A program made the translations under genes and the position numbers. This document shows, piece by piece, positions 1 to 5,284 of a stretch of 10,191 bases of DNA. Every line of letters starts with the position of its first letter. The stretch's first letter is position 1. Location of the stretch: NCBI GenBank assembly GCA_021821225.1, contig JAKACR010000082.1, positions 1 through 10,191 on the forward strand, given 5' to 3'. A model generated the notes under the pieces. The model was not told the DNA's origin. It saw only the letters and a list, made by a program, of their open reading frames with translations, and searched no databases. The stretch comes from Bacillota bacterium (GTDB taxonomy: Bacteria > Bacillota > Bacilli > Alicyclobacillales > SLC66).

Positions 1-94
1 GTTTGAAGCCAATGCCAAGCCGATGAAATTTGACGAACCGGACATTGAACGGCTTGCCAAGCGGCGGCTGGTTGAATTTCTCGGAGCCCTGTGA
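1..94 (+). CDS. C-terminal fragment of an unidentified protein
   Basis: An open frame enters from the left edge (codons begin at base 2) and stops at TGA 92-94, leaving 30 visible residues. The tail is charged, with an Asp-Ile-Glu-Arg-Leu helix-like segment, a basic Lys-Arg-Arg patch and a hydrophobic Phe-Leu-Gly-Ala-Leu end. This looks like the end of a globular protein, but the fragment is too short to place in a family. Nothing in the next 400 bases continues it. Its transcription may run as far as the terminators at 354-447. Confidence 0.55.
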   Translation, partial: FEANAKPMKFDEPDIERLAKRRLVEFLGAL

Positions 95-158
95 ACGGCG
101 CCTCGGGGACATGGGATAAACCAAGTTTTTGCAGGCGACTTTATCCCTGCTCCCGCGG

Positions 159-187
159 TTGCGCATGCGCGTGCCTGCTGTTATCAT
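159..187 (+). promoter_or_regulatory. Possible sigma-A promoter ahead of the structured-RNA candidate
   Basis: TATCAT at 182-187 matches the -10 consensus at five of six bases. It lies 17 bp after TTGCGC (159-164), which matches only the TTG half of the -35 consensus. Transcription would start near 194. The spacer contains the palindrome GCGCATGCGC (161-170). The -35 element is weak, so this is only a candidate. Confidence 0.3.
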
Positions 188-193
188 AATAAC

Positions 194-381
194 CACCTGC
201 GGTGCGCGTATGCGGACATTTGTTTTGAACCTTACGTGTTTATCGGGAGACGGGAATACGTCGCCGTGCTGGCACGCCCCTTCGCGGGGACGTCAAATAT
301 CGGCGCGCCGGTCACCCACCTGCGAGAGCAGGTTCGAAAACACGCGTTCGGTACGGCACATGCGGGTGTTGCCGTTTTTTT
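194..381 (+). ncRNA. Candidate structured small RNA or long structured 3' UTR
   Basis: This is the main content of the 400-bp stretch without a protein gene. Base pairing visible by eye includes: 221-231 with 331-342 (11 bp, one bulged G at 336); 205-208 with 343-346; 191-200 with 362-370 (bulged C at 194, one G-U pair); a hairpin ACCTGC-GAGA-GCAGGT at 318-333 with a GNRA-type loop; and an apical hairpin at 274-293 with a UUCGC loop. The 318-333 hairpin and the closing helix 191-200/362-370 compete with the other pairings and with the terminator at 354-374. A possible promoter ends at 187 and a T7 run ends at 381, giving about 190 nt. That size and the rod-like shape recall 6S RNA, but no conserved 6S sequence was recognised. 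It could equally be the 3' UTR of the upstream gene. Confidence 0.3.
354..381 (+). terminator. Candidate intrinsic terminator
   Basis: CGGCA (354-358) pairs with TGCCG (370-374). CA/TG can extend the stem inward around a bulged T at 369. Seven Ts follow at 375-381. The stem is short, but the T run is the longest in this part of the window. It would end either the upstream gene's transcript or the small-RNA candidate. Confidence 0.45.
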
Positions 382-417
382 CAGACATGTATTCCTGATA
401 TTTATTGAGTATGCCGA

Positions 418-447
418 CCTCACATCGCGGCGGGATGTGAGGTTTTT
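418..447 (+). terminator. Intrinsic terminator
   Basis: A perfect 9-bp stem, CCTCACATC (418-426) with GATGTGAGG (434-442), has a 7-base loop GCGGCGG and is followed directly by TTTTT (443-447). It is oriented for plus-strand transcripts and is the second terminator in tandem. Together the two shield the histidine-phosphatase gene, which starts 47 bp further on, from upstream transcription. Confidence 0.65.
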
Positions 448-493
448 GCGTGAGGGAATTGATTCAAGGAATGGATATTCGGGGGCGTGCGGA

Positions 494-1084
494 GTGAAAG
501 CGACGGAATTGTGCGTGGTACGGCACGGCAGGACGGATTGGAATGACCAGCGGCGCGCGCAAGGCAGGGCCGACATTCCGCTCAACGCGCGCGGGAGAGA
601 ACAGGCGCGCCGCTGCGCTGCCCATCTCGCCCTTGCGGGACCATGGGACGCCGTGGTCTGCAGCCCCCTGTCGCGTGCGTGCGAGACGGCCGATATCATC
701 GCCCGCGCCACAGGCGTGTCCGCCATTTCCGTGCTGGATGCTCTCGTGGAGCGCGATTGCGGCATGCGCGGCGGGTGGACGCCCGAGGAGGCGCTGGCGA
801 GAGGCATTTCCGATCAACCGGAGGATGCGGAATCGGATGAGGCCATCCGCACGCGCGCACGCGCCGCTCTTGTCGCGGTGGCTGACGCGTACGTCGGGCG
901 GCGCGTGCTGGTGGTGTCGCATGGCGGTTGGATCCGCGCCGCGCTTGAGGCGTTGTTGGGCGTCGCGGACGCACGCGCCAAAAGCGTGTTGGACAACACC
1001 GGTCTGTGCCGGTTGTCGCACAGGGCAGGCGTTTGGGAAGTTCATTCGGTCAATGAGCGAAGTCATCTCGATCATGCGGATTAG
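494..1084 (+). CDS. Histidine phosphatase family protein (phosphoglycerate mutase-like)
   Basis: This is a 196-residue, probably cytoplasmic member of the histidine phosphatase superfamily (GpmB/CobC/YhfR-like). These enzymes transfer phosphate through a phospho-histidine; the substrate cannot be read from the sequence. The RHG motif at residues 10-12 (VVRHGRTDWN) supplies the catalytic His11. The second catalytic His143 lies in VSHGGWIRA. Glu86 in LVERDCG sits where the general acid is expected. The frame is open upstream to 236, but GTG 494 puts the RHG motif ten residues from the N-terminus, as is usual in the family, and GGGGG at 481-485 is a modest ribosome binding site. The extra upstream frame would run through both terminators and is unlikely to be translated. 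The stop overlaps the tail of the opposing DUF488 gene. Confidence 0.85.
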   Translation: MKATELCVVRHGRTDWNDQRRAQGRADIPLNARGREQARRCAAHLALAGPWDAVVCSPLSRACETADIIARATGVSAISVLDALVERDCGMRGGWTPEEALARGISDQPEDAESDEAIRTRARAALVAVADAYVGRRVLVVSHGGWIRAALEALLGVADARAKSVLDNTGLCRLSHRAGVWEVHSVNERSHLDHAD

Positions 1085-1469
1085 ACTTGTCTGAACGGGA
1101 CAGCTCCAGCAGGTGCTCCCGCAGGACCACGGCGTTGTTGTTCTTCTCGTCCCGTGCGCCGTACAGCAGCGTCAGCCCTTTCTGTTCGCGACGCATCCTG
1201 TCGACCAGCGCATCCGCGGCCGCCCGCGCTTCCGGTCGGTGGCGCAGTTCTTCGAGGTAGCGCAGGCGGAATTCGTCATAGCGCAGCGGATCGTGGCCGA
1301 ACCACGATCGCAGGGTGGGAGTCGGCGCCGCTTCGGGGACCCATGCGTCGAGGGAAACGGCGCTTTTGCGCACCCCGCGGGGCCAGAGCCGATCCACCAG
1401 GATGCGGATTCCGTCACCCGGATCGGCGGCCAGATAGATGCGTTTGACGGCGATAAACAGGTCGTTCAC
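1050..1469 (-). CDS. DUF488 family protein (YeaO-like)
   Basis: The product is about 139 residues and carries the hallmarks of the DUF488 family: RILVDRLWPRG near residues 22-32, SWFGHDPLRYDEFRLRYLEEL in the middle, and LTLLYGARDEKNNNAVVL near the C-terminus. The biochemical role of this small soluble family is not established. Three starts are close together: GTG 1484, ATG 1478 and GTG 1469. GTG 1469 is preferred because GGAG at 1480-1483 lies 10 bases before it and because family members begin just before the VKRIY-like strand. For ATG 1478 the same GGAG would be too close. The gene is convergent with the phosphatase (35-bp overlap) and divergent from the carboxypeptidase gene. Confidence 0.85.
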   Translation of the reverse strand: MNDLFIAVKRIYLAADPGDGIRILVDRLWPRGVRKSAVSLDAWVPEAAPTPTLRSWFGHDPLRYDEFRLRYLEELRHRPEARAAADALVDRMRREQKGLTLLYGARDEKNNNAVVLREHLLELSRSDKSNPHDRDDFAH

Positions 1470-1524
1470 CAGGCTCATCTCCACAGCCGTTTCATCTCGC
1501 GGTTTGTCCAGTGATGTGCACTTG

Positions 1525-1533
1525 ATTGTAACA
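1525..1533 (-). promoter_or_regulatory. Candidate extended -10 promoter for the DUF488 gene
   Basis: Read on the minus strand this is TGTTACAAT, an extended -10 (TGn plus TACAAT, five of six matches). It would start transcription near 1518, about 50 bases before GTG 1469. No convincing -35 is visible, which is tolerable for extended -10 promoters. Confidence 0.4.
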
Positions 1534-1541
1534 CAGTCCGA

Positions 1542-1572
1542 TTGCCGGATGGACGATCGCTCATGCTATAAT
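1542..1572 (+). promoter_or_regulatory. Candidate promoter of the carboxypeptidase gene
   Basis: A perfect TATAAT at 1567-1572 is preceded by TGC, making an extended -10. TTGCCG at 1542-1547 is a possible -35 with a long 19-bp spacer. Transcription would begin near 1579-1580. That puts the upstream in-frame GTG 1580 at the very 5' end of the mRNA and favours GTG 1628, which has a good ribosome binding site. Confidence 0.6.
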
Positions 1573-1627
1573 ACTCGCGGTGCGCGGGGACGCGCATTTG
1601 TTTCAGCGGTTCTGGGGAGGGTCGGCG

Positions 1628-2899
1628 GTGGGAAGAGTAAAGCGGACGCTGTGGATCAGCGCCGGCGCATTGGTTCTGGTCGCGGGCGGCATCGTTGCGC
1701 TTGCGGAAACGGGCGGCCCGGCGCCTGTCGCACATCCGCCGAAAATGCAGCAACTGACGGATAATCTCAACACGTCTGCGGTGGGATTCACGGCGCCGGC
1801 CGGCGAATTGATCAACGCCGCTACAGGCCAGGTGCTCTATGCCAATCACGCGCTTGCCAAACGTTATCCTGCGTCGATCGCGAAATTGATGACGTCGCTC
1901 ATCGCGTTGCAACTGGTCAAGAAAGGTCAGTTGACGATGAATTCGATCATCCCCGTGAGCCAGTCCGCCTATCGGGTGGCCAGGACACCCGGTCTGTCCG
2001 TGGCTTATCTGAATCCGACGGAACACATCACACTGAGCCGTATGCTGGAGTACATGTACGTCGTCTCGGCCGATGACGCCGCCGTCGCTCTGGCGGACGC
2101 GATAGGCGGGAATGAAGTTGCGTTTGCCAAATTGATGAATCAGGAGGCAAAACGGCTGGGTTTGACGCACACGCACTACGTCAACGCATCCGGCTTGCAA
2201 AACGCCAGTCAGTACACGACGGTGCGCGATGTCGGCGTCCTGTCGCGCTATCTGATTTTGCATTATCCGATTGTGCTGAAATACGCCTCGATGCCGGGGA
2301 TGTACATCCATCCTGGGCAGTACGGTACCAACTACGATCAATTGCTCGGGCAATACCAGGGCCTTGACGGGCTGAAGACCGGTTCGACCAGCCAGGCGGG
2401 CTACTGTTTTGTGGGAACGGCGGTGCGTCACGGTGTTCGCCTGATATCTGTCCTGATGGGCATGGGTTCCTTTCCGACGGTGTTTCAGGGGACCTCGTCA
2501 CTCCTGGACTTTGGCTTCAACCAGTTTCACGACAAGACGGTCCAGCGCGCGGGACAGCCGCTTAATGAATTGGTTCGTGTGCCGAACGGTTCAGCCATGA
2601 GCATTGCGGTGGCGCCGCGCAAGGATGTCGTCCTTGCACTGCCGAACAGTGGCCCGGCCCATGTGACCTACGCGCTCACGAAAACAGTACTGCAGGCTCC
2701 TGTGCGCACCGATCAGCCGATCGGCATGGAAAAAGTGGCGATCAACGGTCACGAGGTGCTGCAGGTGCCTGTTTTTGCGGTCAAGCAGGATGCGCCGGCG
2801 GGCGCGGTGACAAAATTATGGCGTTCGCTGATGGCGGCGGCTCATAGCGGAGCGCGCTATCTTGTCCACGCGGCGCTCGCAAAACTGTCCCATCTTTGA
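1628..2899 (+). CDS. D-alanyl-D-alanine carboxypeptidase (DacF/PBP5-type, peptidase S11)
   Basis: This 423-residue exported enzyme would trim the terminal D-Ala from peptidoglycan stem peptides. Residues 5-28 form a basic-then-hydrophobic signal or anchor segment (after VKRTLW). The acyl-enzyme Ser83 and Lys86 lie in the SxxK box PASIAKLMTS. The third active-site box is KTG at 250-252 (GLKTGSTSQAGYC). The second box, normally SxN, reads Ser147-Ala-Asp149 in VVSADDAA, an Asp for Asn change. A C-terminal beta domain follows from about residue 300, and the last 30 residues could form an amphipathic membrane-binding helix, as in PBP5. GTG 1628 is chosen because GGGGAGG (1614-1620) lies 7 bases upstream. 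The gene appears monocistronic. The family call is firm; the symbol (dacF, dacA or dacB) cannot be decided. Confidence 0.9.
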   Translation: MGRVKRTLWISAGALVLVAGGIVALAETGGPAPVAHPPKMQQLTDNLNTSAVGFTAPAGELINAATGQVLYANHALAKRYPASIAKLMTSLIALQLVKKGQLTMNSIIPVSQSAYRVARTPGLSVAYLNPTEHITLSRMLEYMYVVSADDAAVALADAIGGNEVAFAKLMNQEAKRLGLTHTHYVNASGLQNASQYTTVRDVGVLSRYLILHYPIVLKYASMPGMYIHPGQYGTNYDQLLGQYQGLDGLKTGSTSQAGYCFVGTAVRHGVRLISVLMGMGSFPTVFQGTSSLLDFGFNQFHDKTVQRAGQPLNELVRVPNGSAMSIAVAPRKDVVLALPNSGPAHVTYALTKTVLQAPVRTDQPIGMEKVAINGHEVLQVPVFAVKQDAPAGAVTKLWRSLMAAAHSGARYLVHAALAKLSHL

Positions 2900-2986
2900 A
2901 TAACCTCTTCAAGCGGTCTGCGGATTTGCCGGAGCGATGCTGCGCCCAATGCCCGACGAGTTCCGCGCCATGGTCAAGGCCTGCTG

Positions 2987-3064
2987 GGCTGGTGCCATGC
3001 CCTGTACCCGGCGAGTTTAGCGATAGCGCTGTCCGAGCAAAGGGCATAGGGCATGGCACCGGCT
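2987..3064 (+). repeat. Long inverted repeat forming a large hairpin
   Basis: GGTGCCATGCCCT (2991-3003) is the exact reverse complement of AGGGCATGGCACC (3048-3060), a 13-bp perfect stem. Outward pairing (2987-2990 with 3061-3064) adds four pairs, two of them G-U. Inward pairing adds CCC 3007-3009 with GGG 3042-3044. The loop holds a small hairpin AGCG-ATAG-CGCT (3019-3030). AGGGCAT also occurs twice in tandem (3041-3047, 3048-3054). No T run follows, so it is not a standard intrinsic terminator. It fills most of the 204-bp gap between the carboxypeptidase and fumC and ends 39 bp before the fumC start. Confidence 0.75.
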
Positions 3065-3103
3065 GGCAGTGAAGTCTCATTTTCAGGACAGGGGTGGATG
3101 TGG

Positions 3104-4474
3104 ATGGACGGATTTCGTGTGGAACGCGATTCCATGGGCGAGATGCGCGTCCCCGAATCGGCGTTGTACGGCGCTTCCACGGCGCGCGCCGTGGAGAATT
3201 TCCCCGTCAGCGGAAGACGGGCTCCGCGCCCACTGATTCAGGCGCTGGGCTGGATCAAGCAGGCCGCCGCAGAGGTCAATGGTGCGCTGGACCTGCTGGA
3301 AGCGGACGCCGCGTCTGCGATCGGCGAGGCGGCGCGCCGCGTCGCGGCGGGCGAACTGGATGGAGAGTTTGCCGTCGATGTGTTTCAGACTGGGTCTGGC
3401 ACAAGCACCAACATGAACGCCAATGAAGTGATCGCGCATCTGGCGGCACAATCGCTCGCGCGCCGGATCCATCCAAACGACGACGTGAACATGTGCCAAT
3501 CGAGCAACGACGTTTTTCCGTCGGCCGTCCACATCGCGGTCAAAGGAGAACTGGAACGCGCGCTTGCGCCTGCGCTTTTTCGTCTGGAACAGTCTTTGAC
3601 AAAGAAAGCTCGGGAGTTCGCGGATATTCTCAAGTCCGGGCGCACCCACCTGCAGGATGCGGTCCCCATTTCGCTCGGTCAGGAGTTTTCCGGCTACGCG
3701 GCGCAGGTGGCGCAAGGGCGGCGGCGTGTGCTGCAGGCGGCCGACTGGGTGGCTGAACTTCCGCTTGGCGGGACCGCGGTCGGCACGGGGGTCAATGCGC
3801 ATCCTGAGTTCGCGGCGCGCGTGATCGAGCGGGTGAGCTCGCTTGGCGGACTTTCGCTGCGCGAGGCAGGAAACCGCTTTGCCGCGCAGGCGTACCCGGA
3901 CGCGCTGGTCGATGTGTCGGCCGCATTACGCTCATCCGCGCTGACCTTGATGAAAGTGGCAAACGATCTGCGCTGGCTGGCGTCGGGGCCGACTGCGGGC
4001 CTGGGAGAGATCCGGTTGCCCGCCGTGCAGCCGGGAAGCAGCATCATGCCGGGGAAAATCAACCCGGTGATCGCCGAGTCCCTGCTGATGGTGTGCGCGG
4101 CGGTTGTCGGAAACGACGCGGCGGTGGCCACGGCCGCCCAGTGGAGCAATTTTGAACTGCACACGATGTGGCCGCTTCTGGCGGACCGGATTCTCGAATC
4201 GACCGCCATCTTGTCCGCGGCGGTCGACAACTTTGCCGTGCGGCTGGTGGACGGGGTGGAAGCGGACCGCAAGCGCTGCGAGGATCTCCTTGTCCACAAT
4301 CCAAGCGTGGCCACGGTGCTCGCGCCCACGCTGGGTTACGACAAGGTGGCGGCGTATGTACACGATGCGCTGTCCCGCGGAGAACGTGTGCTTCAGCCGG
4401 GAGGGCGCGACGATGTGTACAAAGTGGCCGGCGAAGACGTGAACAAGGCGTGGTTGATCGGACCGCGCCGTTGA
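3104..4474 (+). CDS. fumC: Class II fumarate hydratase
   Basis: This 456-residue cytoplasmic enzyme of the TCA cycle interconverts fumarate and malate; the family is homotetrameric and iron-independent. Conserved blocks appear in order: TGSGTSTNMNANE (residues 96-108), the QSSNDVFPS block, GRTHLQDA with the likely catalytic-base His182, and the superfamily signature GSSIMPGKINP from Gly311 with the flexible-loop serines 312-313. The open frame begins at ATG 3053 inside the inverted repeat, and ATG 3098 is also in frame. ATG 3104 is preferred: GGGGTGG (3091-3097) gives the right spacing and the protein then begins MDGFRVERD, like other FumC proteins. The phrase DVFQTGSGTS resembles the actinobacterial FumC branch. 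Aspartase (AspA) is the main alternative, since it shares the fold and signatures; length and overall motif wording favour fumarase. Aconitase lies downstream but not in the same operon. Confidence 0.88.
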   Translation: MDGFRVERDSMGEMRVPESALYGASTARAVENFPVSGRRAPRPLIQALGWIKQAAAEVNGALDLLEADAASAIGEAARRVAAGELDGEFAVDVFQTGSGTSTNMNANEVIAHLAAQSLARRIHPNDDVNMCQSSNDVFPSAVHIAVKGELERALAPALFRLEQSLTKKAREFADILKSGRTHLQDAVPISLGQEFSGYAAQVAQGRRRVLQAADWVAELPLGGTAVGTGVNAHPEFAARVIERVSSLGGLSLREAGNRFAAQAYPDALVDVSAALRSSALTLMKVANDLRWLASGPTAGLGEIRLPAVQPGSSIMPGKINPVIAESLLMVCAAVVGNDAAVATAAQWSNFELHTMWPLLADRILESTAILSAAVDNFAVRLVDGVEADRKRCEDLLVHNPSVATVLAPTLGYDKVAAYVHDALSRGERVLQPGGRDDVYKVAGEDVNKAWLIGPRR

Positions 4475-4475
4475 G

Positions 4476-4510
4476 CGCGGATCTGCGGCAAGAAGACAGA
4501 CGCGGTTTTT
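4476..4510 (+). terminator. Candidate terminator of fumC
   Basis: CGCG (4476-4479) pairs with CGCG (4501-4504) and TCTG (4482-4485) with CAGA (4497-4500). Bases 4480-4481 are bulged and the loop is 11 bases. TTTTT follows at 4506-4510. A competing hairpin CCGCGC/GCGCGG (4463-4480) overlaps the fumC stop codon. The position, just after the stop and before the opposing small gene, fits a terminator. Confidence 0.5.
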
Positions 4511-4526
4511 CGTTTGGCCGACGGAT

Positions 4527-4712
4527 TCAATGCCGCTTGCCAAACATGCGTTCCCAGCGTTCCCGTGTACCGCGATGGTAGAGGTAGTACGCCGCCGCGA
4601 TCAGGAACAAAACGATGGCCGCCTTGAACAGAAACGACAGAAGAAGACCGAATACGACAAAGCCCACGTACAGAAGAAGTACGGTGACCAGCGCGCGAAT
4701 CATCCACCACAC
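4527..4712 (-). CDS. Small two-helix membrane protein of unknown function
   Basis: This 61-residue protein is almost wholly hydrophobic, with two predicted membrane segments at about residues 5-29 and 31-45 separated by Lys30. A strongly basic tail follows (YHRGTRERWERMFGKRH). By the positive-inside rule the charged C-terminus would be cytoplasmic. It is accepted as real because GGAGG lies 9 bases before the GTG start at 4712 and because the membrane-segment-plus-basic-tail design is unlikely by chance. It converges on fumC across 52 bp and has its own candidate promoter. No family was recognised; such proteins are common as unannotated genes. Confidence 0.72.
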   Translation of the reverse strand: MWWMIRALVTVLLLYVGFVVFGLLLSFLFKAAIVLFLIAAAYYLYHRGTRERWERMFGKRH

Positions 4713-4742
4713 GATAGCTCGCCTCCGGGTTATAACGTGGAT

Positions 4743-4766
4743 GTTGTCGGCGCCGTGCGCCGCAAC
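4743..4766 (-). repeat. Hairpin in the promoter/leader of the small membrane protein gene
   Basis: CGGCGC (4748-4753) pairs with GCGCCG (4757-4762) around a 3-base loop. GTTG (4743-4746) and CAAC (4763-4766) extend the stem past a bulged T at 4747. If transcription starts near 4763, the mRNA would begin with this GC-rich stem-loop, which could stabilise its 5' end. It could also be an operator-like dyad. Confidence 0.4.
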
Positions 4767-4769
4767 CTC

Positions 4770-4778
4770 ATTCTATCA
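4770..4778 (-). promoter_or_regulatory. Candidate extended -10 promoter of the small membrane protein gene
   Basis: Minus-strand TGATAGAAT is a TGn extension followed by TAGAAT (five of six consensus matches), about 50 bases before the GTG start at 4712. No clear -35 was found. Confidence 0.38.
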
Positions 4779-4818
4779 CGTTTGGGACAAGTCGGCGCGC
4801 TTTTTCAGACACGGTCGA

Positions 4819-4857
4819 AGGGGCGACGACAAACCGGTATGTTTTGTCGTCGCCTTT
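4819..4857 (-). terminator. Strong hairpin, possible terminator of the 68-residue protein gene
   Basis: GGCGACGACAAA (4822-4833) pairs perfectly with TTTGTCGTCGCC (4843-4854) around a 9-base loop. Two G-T pairs and one A-T pair extend the stem to 15 bp. It lies about 50 bases beyond the stop of the leftward gene at 4907-5113. Neither strand shows a long T run after the stem (CCCCTTCG on the minus side, TTTCGG on the plus side), so termination efficiency is uncertain. It may instead be an mRNA 3'-end stabiliser. Confidence 0.4.
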
Positions 4858-4893
4858 CGGTGCCAAACCGCTGTGTTTGTCGCCGTCAAACCG
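4831..4893. repeat. Three short direct repeats beginning AAACCG
   Basis: AAACCG occurs at 4831, 4865 and 4888. The first two copies continue similarly (a TGT step, then TTTGTCG followed by YCG), giving an imperfect unit of about 23 bases. The third copy keeps only AAACCGATGT. The first unit overlaps the loop and 3' arm of the hairpin at 4819-4857. This lies in the 3' flank of the 68-residue protein gene, with no coding signal. Confidence 0.45.
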
Positions 4894-4906
4894 ATGTCAG
4901 ACCGTG

Positions 4907-5113
4907 TTATGCACCGGCCGTTCCTTCTCCGTCGGTTTCGTCCGTGGCAAGCAGGCTGTTGCGGGCGATCGGCGCACCGGCCGGAAAGTTCTGGTCGACA
5001 ACCCCCCCGCCCTCATCGGCCATGCGATGGATGTGTTCCTCCATATCCTCCGGTGCATTGTGCACAGAGTCCGAAAAATGGGAAGCATGCCCCCTGTCAC
5101 CTGGCTGCGGCAT
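4907..5113 (-). CDS. Small His- and acid-rich soluble protein of unknown function
   Basis: This 68-residue polar protein has no hydrophobic segment. Five histidines fall in the first 29 residues (9, 12, 18, 27, 29), including HASHFSDSVH and EEHIHRM, and the C-terminal end is acidic (ATDETDGEG). The frame is open upstream to 5218, but ATG 5113 is preceded by AAGGAGG (5124-5130 on the plus strand), a near-perfect ribosome binding site with a 10-base gap. It is divergent from acnA, and the acnA -35 lies between its ribosome binding site and start codon. I do not recognise the family. The histidine content could mean metal binding, but no standard metal motif is present. Its reality rests mainly on the ribosome binding site and composition. 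Confidence 0.6.
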   Translation of the reverse strand: MPQPGDRGHASHFSDSVHNAPEDMEEHIHRMADEGGGVVDQNFPAGAPIARNSLLATDETDGEGTAGA

Positions 5114-5114
5114 T

Positions 5115-5143
5115 TTGCGGTCGCCTCCTTCGATTGATATAAT
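5115..5143 (+). promoter_or_regulatory. Candidate aconitase promoter
   Basis: TATAAT at 5138-5143 is preceded by TGA, giving an extended -10. TTGCGG at 5115-5120 is a possible -35 with an ideal 17-bp spacer. Transcription would start near 5150, leaving a 135-base leader before acnA. A perfect TTGACA (5143-5148) overlaps the -10, but no fitting -10 lies downstream of it. The promoter overlaps the translation-initiation region of the opposite-strand small gene, so the two genes may interfere with each other. Confidence 0.6.
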
Positions 5144-5182
5144 TGACAAGCTGGGTGTGCCTCGGTGACAGCTATAGCATGC

Positions 5183-5238
5183 GACGGCCAGAGACGGCTT
5201 ATGTGTGGAGACCGTCATTTTTACATGTATAGCGGTCT
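5183..5238 (+). promoter_or_regulatory. Alternative hairpins in the acnA 5' leader
   Basis: GACGG (5193-5197) can pair with CCGTC (5212-5216), followed by ATTTTT, a weak terminator-like hairpin. AGACCG (5209-5214) can instead pair with CGGTCT (5233-5238), which would break the first. GACGGC is also repeated at 5183-5188. The stems are only 5 and 6 bp with large loops, so attenuation is a hypothesis. No known riboswitch class was recognised. Confidence 0.25.
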
Positions 5239-5284
5239 ATCGGTTCGTCCTATGTTCATTTCTGGACAGAGTGGAGTTGATCGT

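Noticed and set aside
131..178. GCAGGC/GCCTGC inverted repeat around GCGCATGCGC
   Set aside because: Six-bp arms with a 36-base gap are expected by chance at this base composition.
236..493. 86-residue N-terminal extension of the histidine phosphatase
   Set aside because: It would read through two terminator hairpins, and the catalytic RHG motif would sit far from the N-terminus, unlike the family.
1475..2431. 318-residue minus-strand open frame opposite the carboxypeptidase
   Set aside because: Shadow frame; the plus strand carries all three S11 active-site boxes in order, in a normal frame.
3083..3802. 239-residue minus-strand open frame opposite fumC
   Set aside because: Shadow frame of the fumarase; no ribosome binding site or domain seen.
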